DNA of 64,000 bases, from assembly GCA_030248295.1 (NCBI GenBank), contig JASANH010000900.1:1-64000 (forward strand), given 5' to 3'. This DNA is from Mesodorylaimus sp. YZB2_4. Taxonomy: Eukaryota > Nematoda > Enoplea > Dorylaimida > Dorylaimidae. How positions within the stretch are numbered: position 1 is the stretch's first letter; every line of letters begins with the position of its first letter. Under the pieces are notes generated by a model. That model was not told the origin of the DNA and searched no databases. It saw only the letters and a program-made list of their open reading frames with translations. Shown in pieces: positions 31,984 through 42,716 of the stretch. The position numbers and the translations under genes were made by a program.

Positions 31984-34152
31984 GCACAGTTAGTTTGCAT
32001 CGTTGAACCTGTACTGTAGCTCAAATTCTTTTTTCCTGTCTTTACACAGGACATTGGGGCGTGTTTTACCCTTTTTTTGCGCAATTTTGGTCATCGCGCA
32101 ATTTTTGTTACTTTATCCCCCTTCTGTGTGATGATGCCAGTCTCCCGACTCTTACCAACCAGATTATGTACATAGTGATAAAATTGAGACAATGACTCAT
32201 TTTGGTGATGCGACAACGAAGTGCTAGAGAGTATGGATTGGAAATTGGTTGAAAGATGCCTACTTACTTGTTTGTACAGAATGAGGGTGTGTGCTTGCAC
32301 GCCGCCCATGACGTTGGGCCTACTGTATGAAGGAGTTGACTGGAGCGAGGAGGGCGGTCACCAGAGTTGAGGAGTCTGTCATCGCTGGCTTCAGCTTATT
32401 AGTTAGCTCTGCCCTACCCTGCCAAAATGACTAATGCCTTTTTACAGTCTCCTCCTAGTTCTTTTCCTGTTTTTTAAAGAGTAAAATCTCTTGTCAGAAC
32501 GAGGATTTTGATACCCGTTGAGTAAAAAACACCACCACCCCCGTTGAGTAAAAAACCGCACTAGTAAAAAATGATTCTCAAATATGTGTTCCTTAGCCCT
32601 CGACAGCGCTGTTTGGTGCTTGGCTATGGATAAAGTATGACATGACGACATGCCATACTAAGCCACAGCCAAGCACTATAAAGCCCACTCGAGGCCTAAG
32701 GAACACATATTCGACAATCATTTTTTAGCCAGGTCGGAGTCGAACCCCTTGCTGTGGGAAGATCTGTTCTGATAACTATAAATCAGCCCCCAGATAGAGG
32801 CGCAGATGTGTGCGCAACTTGGCCTGTTCGTGATGGCCAACAGTAATCCAAATCCTAATTTTCTGGCGGCGAAAGCTGGTTTTTCACACAAAATTGTACA
32901 ATCCGCAGCCCACTTACAGCAGCAACAGCTCGCAGAGTAAACACTCTCTATCTCACATAAAATGACTCCCAAACGCCCTTTTTTACACATCCACAATGAA
33001 GTATTCGAGGAGGAACCTACTACTGTACATGTTCTAGAGGTCTCATTGTTACAATGACAGAAAAGAAGCAAAGAATTTCCATACTGGCATGCAGACACCT
33101 CGCAAAGACCTTGCCCTCGAAATCAAAAGTACAGTATGTATCCGCCAATGATTGATTCAAAGGAAAAATATAAAGTAGCTGATCGTGAGAGGAAAATACT
33201 TTTTTCAAGCTACTGTAAGGCTCAGGTCCCCTCGTTTAGCCCTCCTTGCACCCATTTGGTCAAACAATTCTGCTTCCACCAAATAGTTCCCGGTGGAAGA
33301 GTGCCAATACTGCGACACTCCGCACACATTAGGGCAGACACCGTATGTAAACTCTCAAGTTTTGCAGCAAGGAAGCAAACGCCGAGATGTCGTTCACATA
33401 ATATTTTTCAAAGCGGGTATAAAACTGTAATTTCGAGGATGACCACTTCAGGCAGTTTATAGAAGTGAAAGTTCTTTTGCCTTTTTACCAGAAGGCAAAG
33501 AATCTGGCAAAGAGGTGGGTAGGAAAGGAGAAAGGTGGGAAGGCAAAGATCTATTTGATTTCTGCTTTACATATGCTATTTACTGCATTTCACTTGCATG
33601 TGTTGAAATCATTCAGTGACACCGAAGACATTGTTAGCCTTGTTTGAGTTACCTCAGTGAGTAATCTGCACGTACAGCAACGCCTTCCAACAGGCTCCAC
33701 GTCTCAGGCGCCAATCTCACCCGATTTATCTGCTCTCTTCTAGTGTAGTTTTTGTCAATTTAGAACGCGGCACTAAAGTTTCGTCAATCGCAGCAGCTAG
33801 ACTTCCAGCATCCATGTACAGTACAGCTCGCTTGGTATCCTTCGCTAGCTTCCTCAAACTGTTATCACCACTAGCAAAGTGCCACCCGCTTACAATGTCT
33901 CTCTTCTCGTTTGGCTGGTACAGTACGAAGCAGAGAAGCAAGTTGGGTTGAATGTTGTACATCGAAAGACCGACTTATCTCGGCTTCAACGCGACGTTAT
34001 CACCCAAGCTGGTTCAACGTAAACCCACGCATCTCGATGCTGACACAACACTCCGCCGCTCTTTGTCAAGACAAACAGCTCTTCAAACTACAGCTCGGGG
34101 AATAGCCGCAACCCTCACAAAACCAGGTCTTTTAGGTTTCCTATTGATATCT
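31984..34152. other. Spacer between the caspases
   Basis: It contains a head-to-head SINE pair (32562-32760). Minus-strand frames near 32718-33462 are rich in Cys (for example LMCAEC, then GTLPPGTIWWKQNC) and might belong to a small secreted protein. I could not build a gene from them, and the strongest frame overlaps the SINE. Confidence 0.35.
32562..32760. repeat. Two tRNA-derived SINE copies in inverted head-to-head array
   Basis: The plus strand at 32562-32640 reads TAAAAAATGATTCTCAAATA, TGTGTTCCTTAGCCCTCGAC and onward to GTATGACATGAC. The stretch at 32646-32729 is its reverse complement with modest divergence, so an almost uninterrupted palindrome of about 165 bp results. The right copy continues into a B-box-like GGTTCGACTCCGACCTGG on the minus strand, the tRNA-derived head. 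Confidence 0.75.
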
Positions 34153-35604
34153 ATGGCAGGCGTCCCGGAGAAGAAATTTCATTCCTTTCGGACCAAGTCC
34201 AACCCCGATTTCGACCTCGATGAAATCGTATCAGAATTATTCACCAGGGGTTCGATAAGCAGTCGATCAAGCGAATATGAACTCGAACCGATCAGAAAGA
34301 AATCTGATCACGCCAAAATCCAAGTAAGCTGATTATGGTGGGGGCGCATGATCGTATTTTATGCCGTTTTCAGGCGTTGTTTTCTGAAACCTTGCCGAAG
34401 AAGAGCAAAAGTGAGCAAAGCGCACTTTTGTCGTTATTGTTGACCAGTGATTTGGACAATAAAATCTGGGATCTTCTTCAAAAATTGGCGGAAGCGAAAC
34501 GATCGAAAACGACCACTCTAAAGTACAGTTTATGCCAATTTCAATAACCCATTCTCAAGGTTGTCATTTCACTAAGATTCCCCATTCTTTCCTATCAGAT
34601 CTCCATCGTCAGCTCCAGCACTGGCGCCGCGCAACTCCAGCTCTTTTAGTTTCCTGACAGAACGGCGAGAAAACAGTGAAGAATTTGTGTCTCCGAGGCC
34701 CCTGAGCCCGCTTTCCGAGGCTCGTGGCAAAGAATGCTTATCATTAGGACTCGGCCCAATTTCGGTCCACCTTTCTAATTTAAAAACGATGTCGACTTTG
34801 CCCTCGGATATACAACACAATCCGTACTACCCAAATTTCACGACTCCCAAAGGCTGGGCCCTGATCATCAACAACAACCACTTTTCCAATGGAATGGACC
34901 GCGTGGGCAGCCTCTCGGACTTTGACCGAATGCGACATCTTTTGCGCGCTCTCGGCTACAATGTTGTGCCGAAAATGGATCGAACGGCAAAACAGATGGC
35001 CATGGACATCAAAGAATTCGGGCGCCAGTTCGAGAAAACAGCAATCTGCGATTCGTGCATCGTCGTCCTGATGACCTGCGCCAAAGGAGGCCGATTCCTG
35101 GGCGTGGATGGGAAAGCGATAAAAGAGGAATCATTTTTCGAGCCAATCATGAAGAACAAGGCCTTGAATGGAAAACCCAAACTGTTCTTCGTCCAGGCCT
35201 GTCGCGGCATGACAGCGAGCTCTGTATTTGCCAGTGAGTTTTGGAACCGGGACGACTTGGCCCTGATTAGAGAAGCGGAAGAGCAGGCCATCAGCGACTT
35301 CTCCAGCCACATTCCGCGCCACCCCGACTGCCTGGTTTTGTACTCGACGACTCCTGTCCATTACAGTTCGGGGAACGGGGAGGGCGGATCGAGCTTCATT
35401 CAAGCTGTCTGCGAGGAAATATCGAAATGCGGCAATGAGCCGTGGGCGGACGCAATGACTTTGGTCGTCAGGATTGTGAACAACGTTTCGACCAGATTGG
35501 ATAGGACGCAGAGGGAATGTCTTCAAATTCCTCATGTAAGCACAACGCTACTCAAAAAATTTCACTTTTTTCCAGGAATTTATATCAAACCAGAGTTTTC
35601 TTAG
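34153..35604 (+). CDS. CARD caspase B, catalytic His and S1 Arg lost (pseudo-caspase)
   Basis: Exons 34153-34323, 34374-34522 and 34599-35604 give about 441 residues, nearly the same as caspase A. Exon 1 is exactly 57 codons in both genes and both CARDs are cut at the same phase-0 site before ALF. Introns are 50 and 76 nt. After a Ser/Pro-rich linker comes the peptidase domain: IINNNHFSNGMDRVGSLSDF keeps the first S1 Arg. The His motif is VLMTCAKGGRFLG, where Cys267 stands in place of His and Ala in place of Gly. Cys308 remains in FVQACRG. The second S1 Arg block (SWRE in caspase A) reads HYSSGNGEGGSSFIQ, without Arg. The frame is open and well spliced, so this is an expressed-looking gene, not a pseudogene. 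An inactive partner or decoy of caspase A is my inference. AATAAA at 35875-35880 is a likely polyadenylation signal. Confidence 0.85.
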
Positions 35605-37543
35605 TGCTTGGGATCGATATTCTTTTCCAGCACTCAGAACTATTTGTGGTTCTCTCGGAAATACATTTGTTGCTCCTTGGAACTTTATGGCCCTCATCGT
35701 TAGTTTACTCACGGGCAGTCTCTGTGTCCTTCCGCAGCAGCTGGCCTCTTTGATTCATATTTTTTTAGTCGAAACGTTTCACATCATTTCTTGTGGTAAT
35801 GCTTTTCGGCTTGTGTGATGTGGTTGTCTAGACGGGCCAGCACGTGCATCGTTTTCAATATGTGGAAGCAGTGAAATAAAGTTCGATGCAATGATGTTTA
35901 ACGTGTCCTACGCAGCCTAAACGTGAGTAAATGCTACAGTTCCGAGGTTACAGTTATCTTCCAGTTAGTCACAGGATCGAAAGGCGACTGGTTTCAACTC
36001 CCGCAACGTTACTATTTGCTACCTACTGCACTAACCCACAGGTTGAAGCGCACTATAGCTCATGACAAGTGGCTGTTACAGCACGATTATGATCCCATAT
36101 CATGTTATTTCACTGTACACACAGTCTACGAGTACCCCCTAACCTCTGCTTCCCCTCCAACGTGCAGCTCCCAGAGGCGGTATCGTTTTTCGTCATGTCA
36201 TGTCATGTCATACTTTGTTCATAGCCAAGCACTATACAGCGCAGTCGAGGGCTAAGGAACACATATTTGACAATCATTTTGTGCCGAGGCGGGAGTCGAA
36301 CCCTACCCTCTAAGTGCGCACCCAACGTGAGAGGCAGACGCCTTGTGGGTAGCGTTGATACAGTTAACTGAAACTGGAACTGAAACTGAATCTCTTCGCC
36401 AAAACTGAATTTAATTGTAATTTTTTTGTGATGATTCAACTGAGTCTTTAAGCATTAGTAATCTGTTTTCGGCTGTTCTTCCAGAGTTCAAAAGGAAACG
36501 AAACGCAGCTAAGACGATTGCTGGTTCGAAACCTGTTGATCGCGAGTTAGGGCCATGTTCTGTCATCCTTTAAAAAGCTTCACGCGGCTGTGAGTGAAAT
36601 GGATGCGTTTGAATTTTGGTTTAAACTTAGATAATTGCAGTAATTGATAAGCTTCTGCTACGTTAGCGACGAGTGAAAGAGTTTTCTGAGCGAGCCCCAA
36701 AGGTGTCAGGAAAAGGTGTCAGCATAATTCAATATAAAAATTAATATAAAAAGGAGGTTATCTGTAATTATAATCATTTCATTGGAAAACATGTTAAAGT
36801 TGCATCTGCTTGATCTGAGGGAACCTTGTCAACTGTCAAGTCGGAATTGACACTAATTTTTTCCTAGGTACAGTACAAAATAAAGTTTTCTGCAAAATAT
36901 TGGACCCGTCTGGCCAGCTGGTCAACGACTAAAGTCCTGCAAGTGTTTGAATTCTTCTGTGAAAAGAAGACAATACTGGAAAAAACTTCAGGGTTTGCCT
37001 AAACTCGGTTTTCGGGTTTGGGGCATTGAACTCTATGTTCCAGCATCCGGGTTTGGGTTTTTCCGCAGAAGATCCGACAAGGCAGGAAAGTTTCAAAAAA
37101 TTCGCGGGACTTTGGCGGGACCACTGCTGACCAGTAGGCCAGATGGTCCTAATACCCTCTTTTAGAAATTTCTGTCGCACGAAAACAAATCACAATCGTT
37201 GCTTATGTCAAGTTCGACTCTGCCAGTTGGCAAGATTCCCTTGTGCGCTGTTGAAGTCTAATCTAAAAGTGTGGTATCTGAGTGAAGAAAACGTGGAGTT
37301 TTACTCACGAGGCGTTTTTTTTAGACGCAAAAATTTTTTGCCAGAAGAACTGAATCATTCACTTAAATTCAGTTGGCTTAACCTTAACTGAATGATTTAG
37401 TTAACTGTAACTGAAACTGAATGTTCTCGGAGATTCAGTTAACTTAGCTGAAAGTTGAACTGAATCTTTTTTCTGGAACTGTATCAACGCTATTTGTGGA
37501 CGCCATCCCTTTTTTTAGAACACCCGTTTATGTCAAAGAAATA
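35605..37543. other. Intergenic, SINE and simple repeats
   Basis: It contains the best-preserved SINE (36195-36356). AACTGAAACTGAA/TTCAGTTAACT-type short repeats occur in opposite orientation near 36360-36390 and 37355-37485. No gene is seen. Confidence 0.4.
36195..36356 (-). repeat. tRNA-derived SINE, best-preserved copy
   Basis: Read on the minus strand: a tRNA-like head (GGCGTCTGCCTCTCACGTTG near the A-box side, then B-box-like GGGTTCGACTCCCGCC). The body follows (AAATGATTGTCAAATATGTG, TTCCTTAGCCCTCGACTGCG, CTGTATAGTGCTTGGCTATG), and the 3' tail is a short (TGACA)n run. Related copies lie at 17590, 18666 and 32562. There is no coding capacity. Confidence 0.75.
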
Positions 37544-38304
37544 TCAGTTTTCATCAGATTCAGCAAATGCCACAGCCATTTTCAATGGCTGCTCTTTCAT
37601 AATGGACACTCGAACATAGCCACTTCTGGTCAATGTGAATTCAGCAGAACGTGGATTCACGTTCAGTGGCAACGTATACGATCGAAATATCTGGTTCGCA
37701 TTACCGCTAGTTGACCCTGATCTGGCGCAATGAAGCATGAGTTCGTTACCAGAAATGTAAACCTGAAAAAAGATGTTTGTGAAATGTTGAAGATGCGATG
37801 CGATGTTTCTTTGTCAATAAAATGTGGACACATTCTTACGCCATATGAAGCTGGCACAAAAATCCTTTTATAGCTTACCGAGACTTCTTCTGGTTTGAAC
37901 GGACTAACTTTTAATTTCACTTCAAATTTTTCATGGTCATTCTTCACTACTGGATTGCCCAGGGGCCATTCCCAGGTTGTTGCCGCCTTGTCATGGATTG
38001 CACTGGAAAAGGAAGCTGGGGCGGTGATCTGGCGGCGATATGCGGGCGATTTCCAAGGTGGTCTTTCAATAGCTATTGTCTTCGCCATAACCACACCGTC
38101 ATCCTCGTCATCAGAGGATGGCTGACTTTTAGGTTTTCCTTTGGCCGATGATGACAAAGCCAACTCTTTCTTATGTTTTGCATATTCTCGAAGTACACTC
38201 ATTGAATCTTGCAATGCCACACCTCGAAGAATCCCATAATTTCGGGTGCTAATCACTGAAGATCCTAACGCGCTTTGAAATTGAGCTTCAGCTGAATGAG
38301 CCAT
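37544..38304 (-). CDS. Small heat-shock protein (HSP20/alpha-crystallin domain)
   Basis: Two exons, 38304-37879 and 37762-37544, joined in phase 0 (TCG|GTAAGC and TTTTTTCAG|GTT), give 214 residues. The N-terminal 95 residues are Ser/Lys-rich with an acidic SSDDEDDG patch. The alpha-crystallin domain starts at about residue 120: KFEVKLKVSPFKPEEVS, then after the intron VYISGNELMLHCARSG, YTLPLNVNPRSAEFTL and SGYVRVSIMKE. These match the beta-strand order of the family, where conserved positions are F-x-V, P-E-E-(L/V), and the near-terminal G-x-L-x-(V/I) strand. No C-terminal I-x-I/V oligomer-locking motif is visible after the domain; the tail is short and ends AESDEN. The role is ATP-independent chaperone holding unfolded proteins; its own stress regulation cannot be judged here. 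Confidence 0.85.
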
Positions 38305-41300
38305 TGTGAACTTCTGACATGAACAGGTAGAAATGAGGCAGTCTGTCGCCCTGGCAAATATACAGTCGGGAGTTTTTTCTGGGTCCTGTTTGTTCTAGCA
38401 CCTGAAATCTGAGAAGGGAGAGTTGTTGAAAATCATACTGCTTTGATTTTTGAAGTGAGACTTGAGTCAGAGAGTGTAGGCATGATATCAAAGTATGCCT
38501 GCGGGTTTGACGGGGGATTAGCGCTGAAGTATGAAAATGTCAGTAAGATGTTGACGAAAGAAGGCAGGGTCCAGGGTTTGCGCTTTCATACGTCTAGGAT
38601 AAACTTTGTTGATTTTAGAAAGAAAGGAGTTTATTGAATTTGGAAGAATTGAATTGCTGTAGGAGTGACAACTTCGCATGCACCAGTATTTGAAATATCC
38701 TTACGCTGTTTGGTTTAAAAGTGTATCAGTAAATAGCACGTACCGTCTTCAAATGAGATATATACCATTTCATAAGAGTACCGTAGCAGCATACTGTACT
38801 TGTAACGAAGCACATAGGTACGTATATATTTTTGAGCAGGCACGAAACTCATTTATTGATTAGCTGGTGTGTACGTGCAGCATACTGTATTGGTACTTCA
38901 AATCAAACATTATATTCAGTTATCAACTTATAAATTACATAAGTATATACATTTATATATATGTTTACAATAATAATAAGCAGCATGTGTGACCATAGAA
39001 CTAAAAAAATATATTTATGTTTATTATTCTGTCATGTACTGTTTCATTTCAGATACATGACTTCATAGCTGCTATATATATATTTGCAGTATAAAGCAAT
39101 ATCTGATGCAGCCCAACGAGGATCAGACTGGACATTCTTGCGGTACGAAGCTTGCAGTACATATGACATCGTTATAAGAAAAATAATTGGACATCACTAA
39201 ATCCACCTGCTATTCTGACCTATCACGCAGCAATGGCACAGTTTTCAGTAAATCACGCATCGAAATCATTATTAATTACCGTAAATTATCTTTGCGCCCT
39301 TATAAGACGGAAAAGAGCGATGCGCTGGTAAGACAATTTTTGCGCCCCCCCCCCCCTCCCATCCCAAGCCAAATCTTTATAAATCTTGGTCTGGCACCTT
39401 TCCTCAGATCATGTGGGGATAGAAGAAATGGATACAGTTATCTACGTCGACAAGATGCAGATTGATGGCGCGAGAAAATGGAAAGTCTTCTCTGCCATTG
39501 AAATGACTTGAGCTAATATGGCATCAGCAACCAGGCCGAATAGGTTTTTGCAGCCACAGAAGAATTTCATGAAAGCTGTAAAGACAGCTTAGATTTCAGG
39601 GGAGCACAACTCTATCGATCTTGTTATACATGCTCGACGAGACCAATGACCTCAGCCAATGGCCTCAGCCCTCAACCAAGCCAATGACCAGATAATATAC
39701 CTCAGCAAGTGAAAAATTCGAGAAAATGTCACGAGGTTTTGGCACACAATCCGAGAGTCTTCTTGCATCTTCATCGTCAAATCAACGGCACCCTGAATGA
39801 CGCCATAAAACAGTTGAATCAAGAAGGAGTAGACTCAGGTGGGCTGTAAGTCAGCCAAGTCGATGAGATTCGTACTTATTTAAAGTGGCCTTATCGGCTG
39901 AACATCGTCTTTGTAGAAAATGCGTCCTCTTGTGTCAACAGTGATTCAAGCTTGCGTGAAAACAAGGCTGGTACAAGCTAGAAGGTGCTAGAAATGGATG
40001 GACAGAGTACAAAACGCAATCACAGACACGACAATGAATATGCTGGATTACGAGCCCAAAAGAGAATCCCAGTTAATCTTTTACAAGCGATACAAAAATT
40101 TTACTGTAGATCACCATCGAATTTCTTTCTTTTGTAATGACAGATCTGTGGGTTTGATTTGGCTGGCTGTTGGTTTTTTGAAGTTTTAGCGCTTGTTTTT
40201 TTATCTCATACAATAAGATTTCGTCATAAGAATTCTGTTTTCCAAAATGGTTCGGGGCGCCCAACATGTTTGAGGGAGGACACAAGGAACATTTACATTT
40301 ATTAGGTCAGTCATTTGCTGAAGAAATTTCCAAAAATTGGCCCTGGCACGCCTGACTTTAATGTTTATTTAAAATCCTTATAACTGGCTCATACACAAAA
40401 ATAGCTGACCCAGCGCTTGCTGAGTTTTTCATTCACGTATATGCTACCACGGACAAGCATTGCCCAAGGGAGCGTCTTTGAAATCAAGAATTCTGACTTT
40501 TTCACACGTAGGAATCCAGGCTTGAGGTCCCAGACTTCTGCCAGCACGTCCGGAATGGGACCCAAAGCATCCCTTCAAAACATGGGTGCATGGTGAATGT
40601 ATATCACACTCTTTTCTCAGTATTCCGACATTCCCGCAGTTTGTCATGCACACAGGGTGGCTCAACCAAAACAGCCGTTTGGGTGCCCTTGCGATGTGGT
40701 GGCATTCGCGCCTAATGTCTGTGGACTGTGCGAGGTAGTTCCTGTGGTTTGCGCCATCCTATGGTCAGCCCTAATCTGTCCTAAGTCGAGCACAACCAGC
40801 TACGGACCAAAACTTTGATGCATGACAAAGCACCCCCCCCCCCCCCCGTGCTAACAGCCATTTATTTTTATAAAATCCCCTCTAACATAACATTCCCCGT
40901 CTGTGTTTCTCGTGGGAGTCTTTCCTATTGGCGACCGGGGTTTTCCAAACCCCCGCCCCCCCCCACCACCCTCTAATTTTTTTTTTACACGGGTCCGGGA
41001 AAGATTTTAAGGGAGAGAAGAATTTTATTATTATCCCAATAGTACAGCACAGCAAGAAGGCCTAGATTTTTAGGTATTAATGGAAGGTGGTTGGTATGGG
41101 TGTATATGTAAGGGATATAGGTTAATTTTAAGGATAACAAAAGTTGATTAACTAGACGCTTTTAATGGAAGCGTTTTAAGTTTTAGGAGAATTTGGGTAT
41201 CCAAGCAGTAAATTCTAGATGAGAGTATAAAATATTTTTAGTCAAAGAGAGTAAACTATTACCTAGATGTATGCAAGACCAGAAAAACCCCCCAATAGTT

Positions 41301-42348
41301 TCTTTCAATTTTCGTTTTTTTCTCTCCCATCTTTTTCTGTCCCAATTTTTATAGTCTTCCTTTTAAGATTTTAGAGGGATCCAAAGCCAACAAAAGTGAA
41401 TATTCTCTAGAGGTGAGTATAGAGTAAGGATGTAGGAGCGATTGAAGGAGAGAAAAGATGTGTAAAGGAATGGAAAAGGAAAAGAGGAAATGTCGTAGAG
41501 TTAAGGTGTAAAAGATGAGGGGAGGTCAAAAATAGATGTATATGAGTCTCACAGTAGTTGTAACAGGAGTCGGCAAAGAAAGGATCAAAAGATGGAGTGC
41601 TCAATGAGATGAAGGACTCCAAAAAGGTACTATTCTCCGTTATAACACTCTTTACATTGCTCATTAAATTGGTAGGATTCACATTCAGCCATTTAGAGTT
41701 GATATTTTATCTATGCAGATCGGGTACCACGTCATGGGATGTAGGGAGGTGGAAAGCAATGATCACGTATGGAGAGAAGAGGGTTTTCTTCAGGAGGAGC
41801 AAGGCAAAGGAAGGAAGATATCATGTAGGACTTGTGGCAAGTAAAAGGTCTACGGATTGTACTGCTGCAGCTGAGATGGCGGGCAGGCCCATCAAAGGTA
41901 AGTATTTCTGATATTTGCAGCTCAGGGAAGATGCAGGGGTCTTCCGTGTTTAGATGTTCCTGCAGCACATCGAAGATAAGGACAACCAGGGGCTTCAACA
42001 TTTCCAATGTGTGCGTGGCCGTCATGCAAAAGGGAGCTGCAGATGGTGCAGATGGTCAAACGTGGTCTCCCAACATCCCGTCCACTGCTCCATCCAGCGT
42101 TCGCCCACCTTCGTCGTCCTGCGCCTAACCTGCAGGCCTTCATCTACTAAAGGTCAAGATCGTGGCTTCTGCCCCTGGCCCCTCAAGCATCCACGTCTTC
42201 ACCAACGCCTTCTTCAGCTCGTTCGGCACAAAATGTACCAGCAATTTTGACTTGCGTCAGGGAACAGTCCCCTAAGAAATGGGCGACGTATGTCGCTTGT
42301 CCCCCCCCCCCCCCCCCTGACGTTTGACTGCATTTCTTTTTCGTGCAG
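38305..42348. other. Intergenic, mostly featureless
   Basis: A long AT-rich stretch with simple repeats (TATA-type tracts near 38950-39080) and poly-C tracts at 39345-39356 and 40833-40847. Plus-strand segments near 39460-40230 and 41880-42300 give protein-like pieces in shifting frames with stops (for example GTLNDAIKQLNQEG). These could be old retroelement or gene remains, or missed small introns, and cannot be named. Confidence 0.35.
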
Positions 42349-42716
42349 TCGGTCTCACAACCGAGGAGCTGATCGATGAGCGGTTGAAAAAGGAGGAAGA
42401 GAATGAAATTGAAGATCTCAAACGTAAGGTTGACGATCCGTACGAAAAAATGAGGCCGAATGAAGACAGCATGGTGACCGTGCCAATGAAGAAGGAAACG
42501 TCCAAGATGGCTCTGTCGAAGTCAATGAAAACGCAGAAGAGTGAGCCGAAGATCGCTGGAACAAAGCTCTCGATGTCGGAATCGATGAAAACGCAGAAGA
42601 GTGGGTCGAAGACCGCTGGACCGAAAAAGTTGATGCTACTGAAGAAGCCTGTCACGAAGGCTACCATGGTAAAGGGAACGACGACCAAACCCAAGGCTCA
42701 GCCGAAACGTGGCTGA
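42349..42716 (+). CDS. C-terminal exon of a basic, repeat-containing protein
   Basis: A good acceptor (TTTCTTTTTCGTGCAG) is followed by an open frame of 122 codons to a TGA. It starts GLTTEELIDERLKKEEENEI, a charged coiled-coil-like stretch. It then has two tandem units of about 19 residues (SMKTQKSEPKIAGTKLS and SMKTQKSGSKTAGPKKL) and a Lys/Thr/Pro tail ending KPKAQPKRG. The base composition suggests a nuclear or nucleic-acid-associated protein, but that is only inference. Upstream exons could not be fixed; candidate pieces at 41594-41911 and 41954-42290 change frame. A run of 17 C lies just 31 nt upstream of the exon. Confidence 0.45.

Noticed and set aside
32718..33462. Cys-rich minus-strand frames as a secreted protein gene
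   Set aside because: No signal-peptide exon and no consistent phase join was found, and part overlaps the SINE. Left unannotated.
37143..37500. Inverted ACTGAA/TTCAGT words as a transposon end pair with 36360-36390
   Set aside because: The words are short simple repeats and no coherent terminal repeat or target duplication could be traced.
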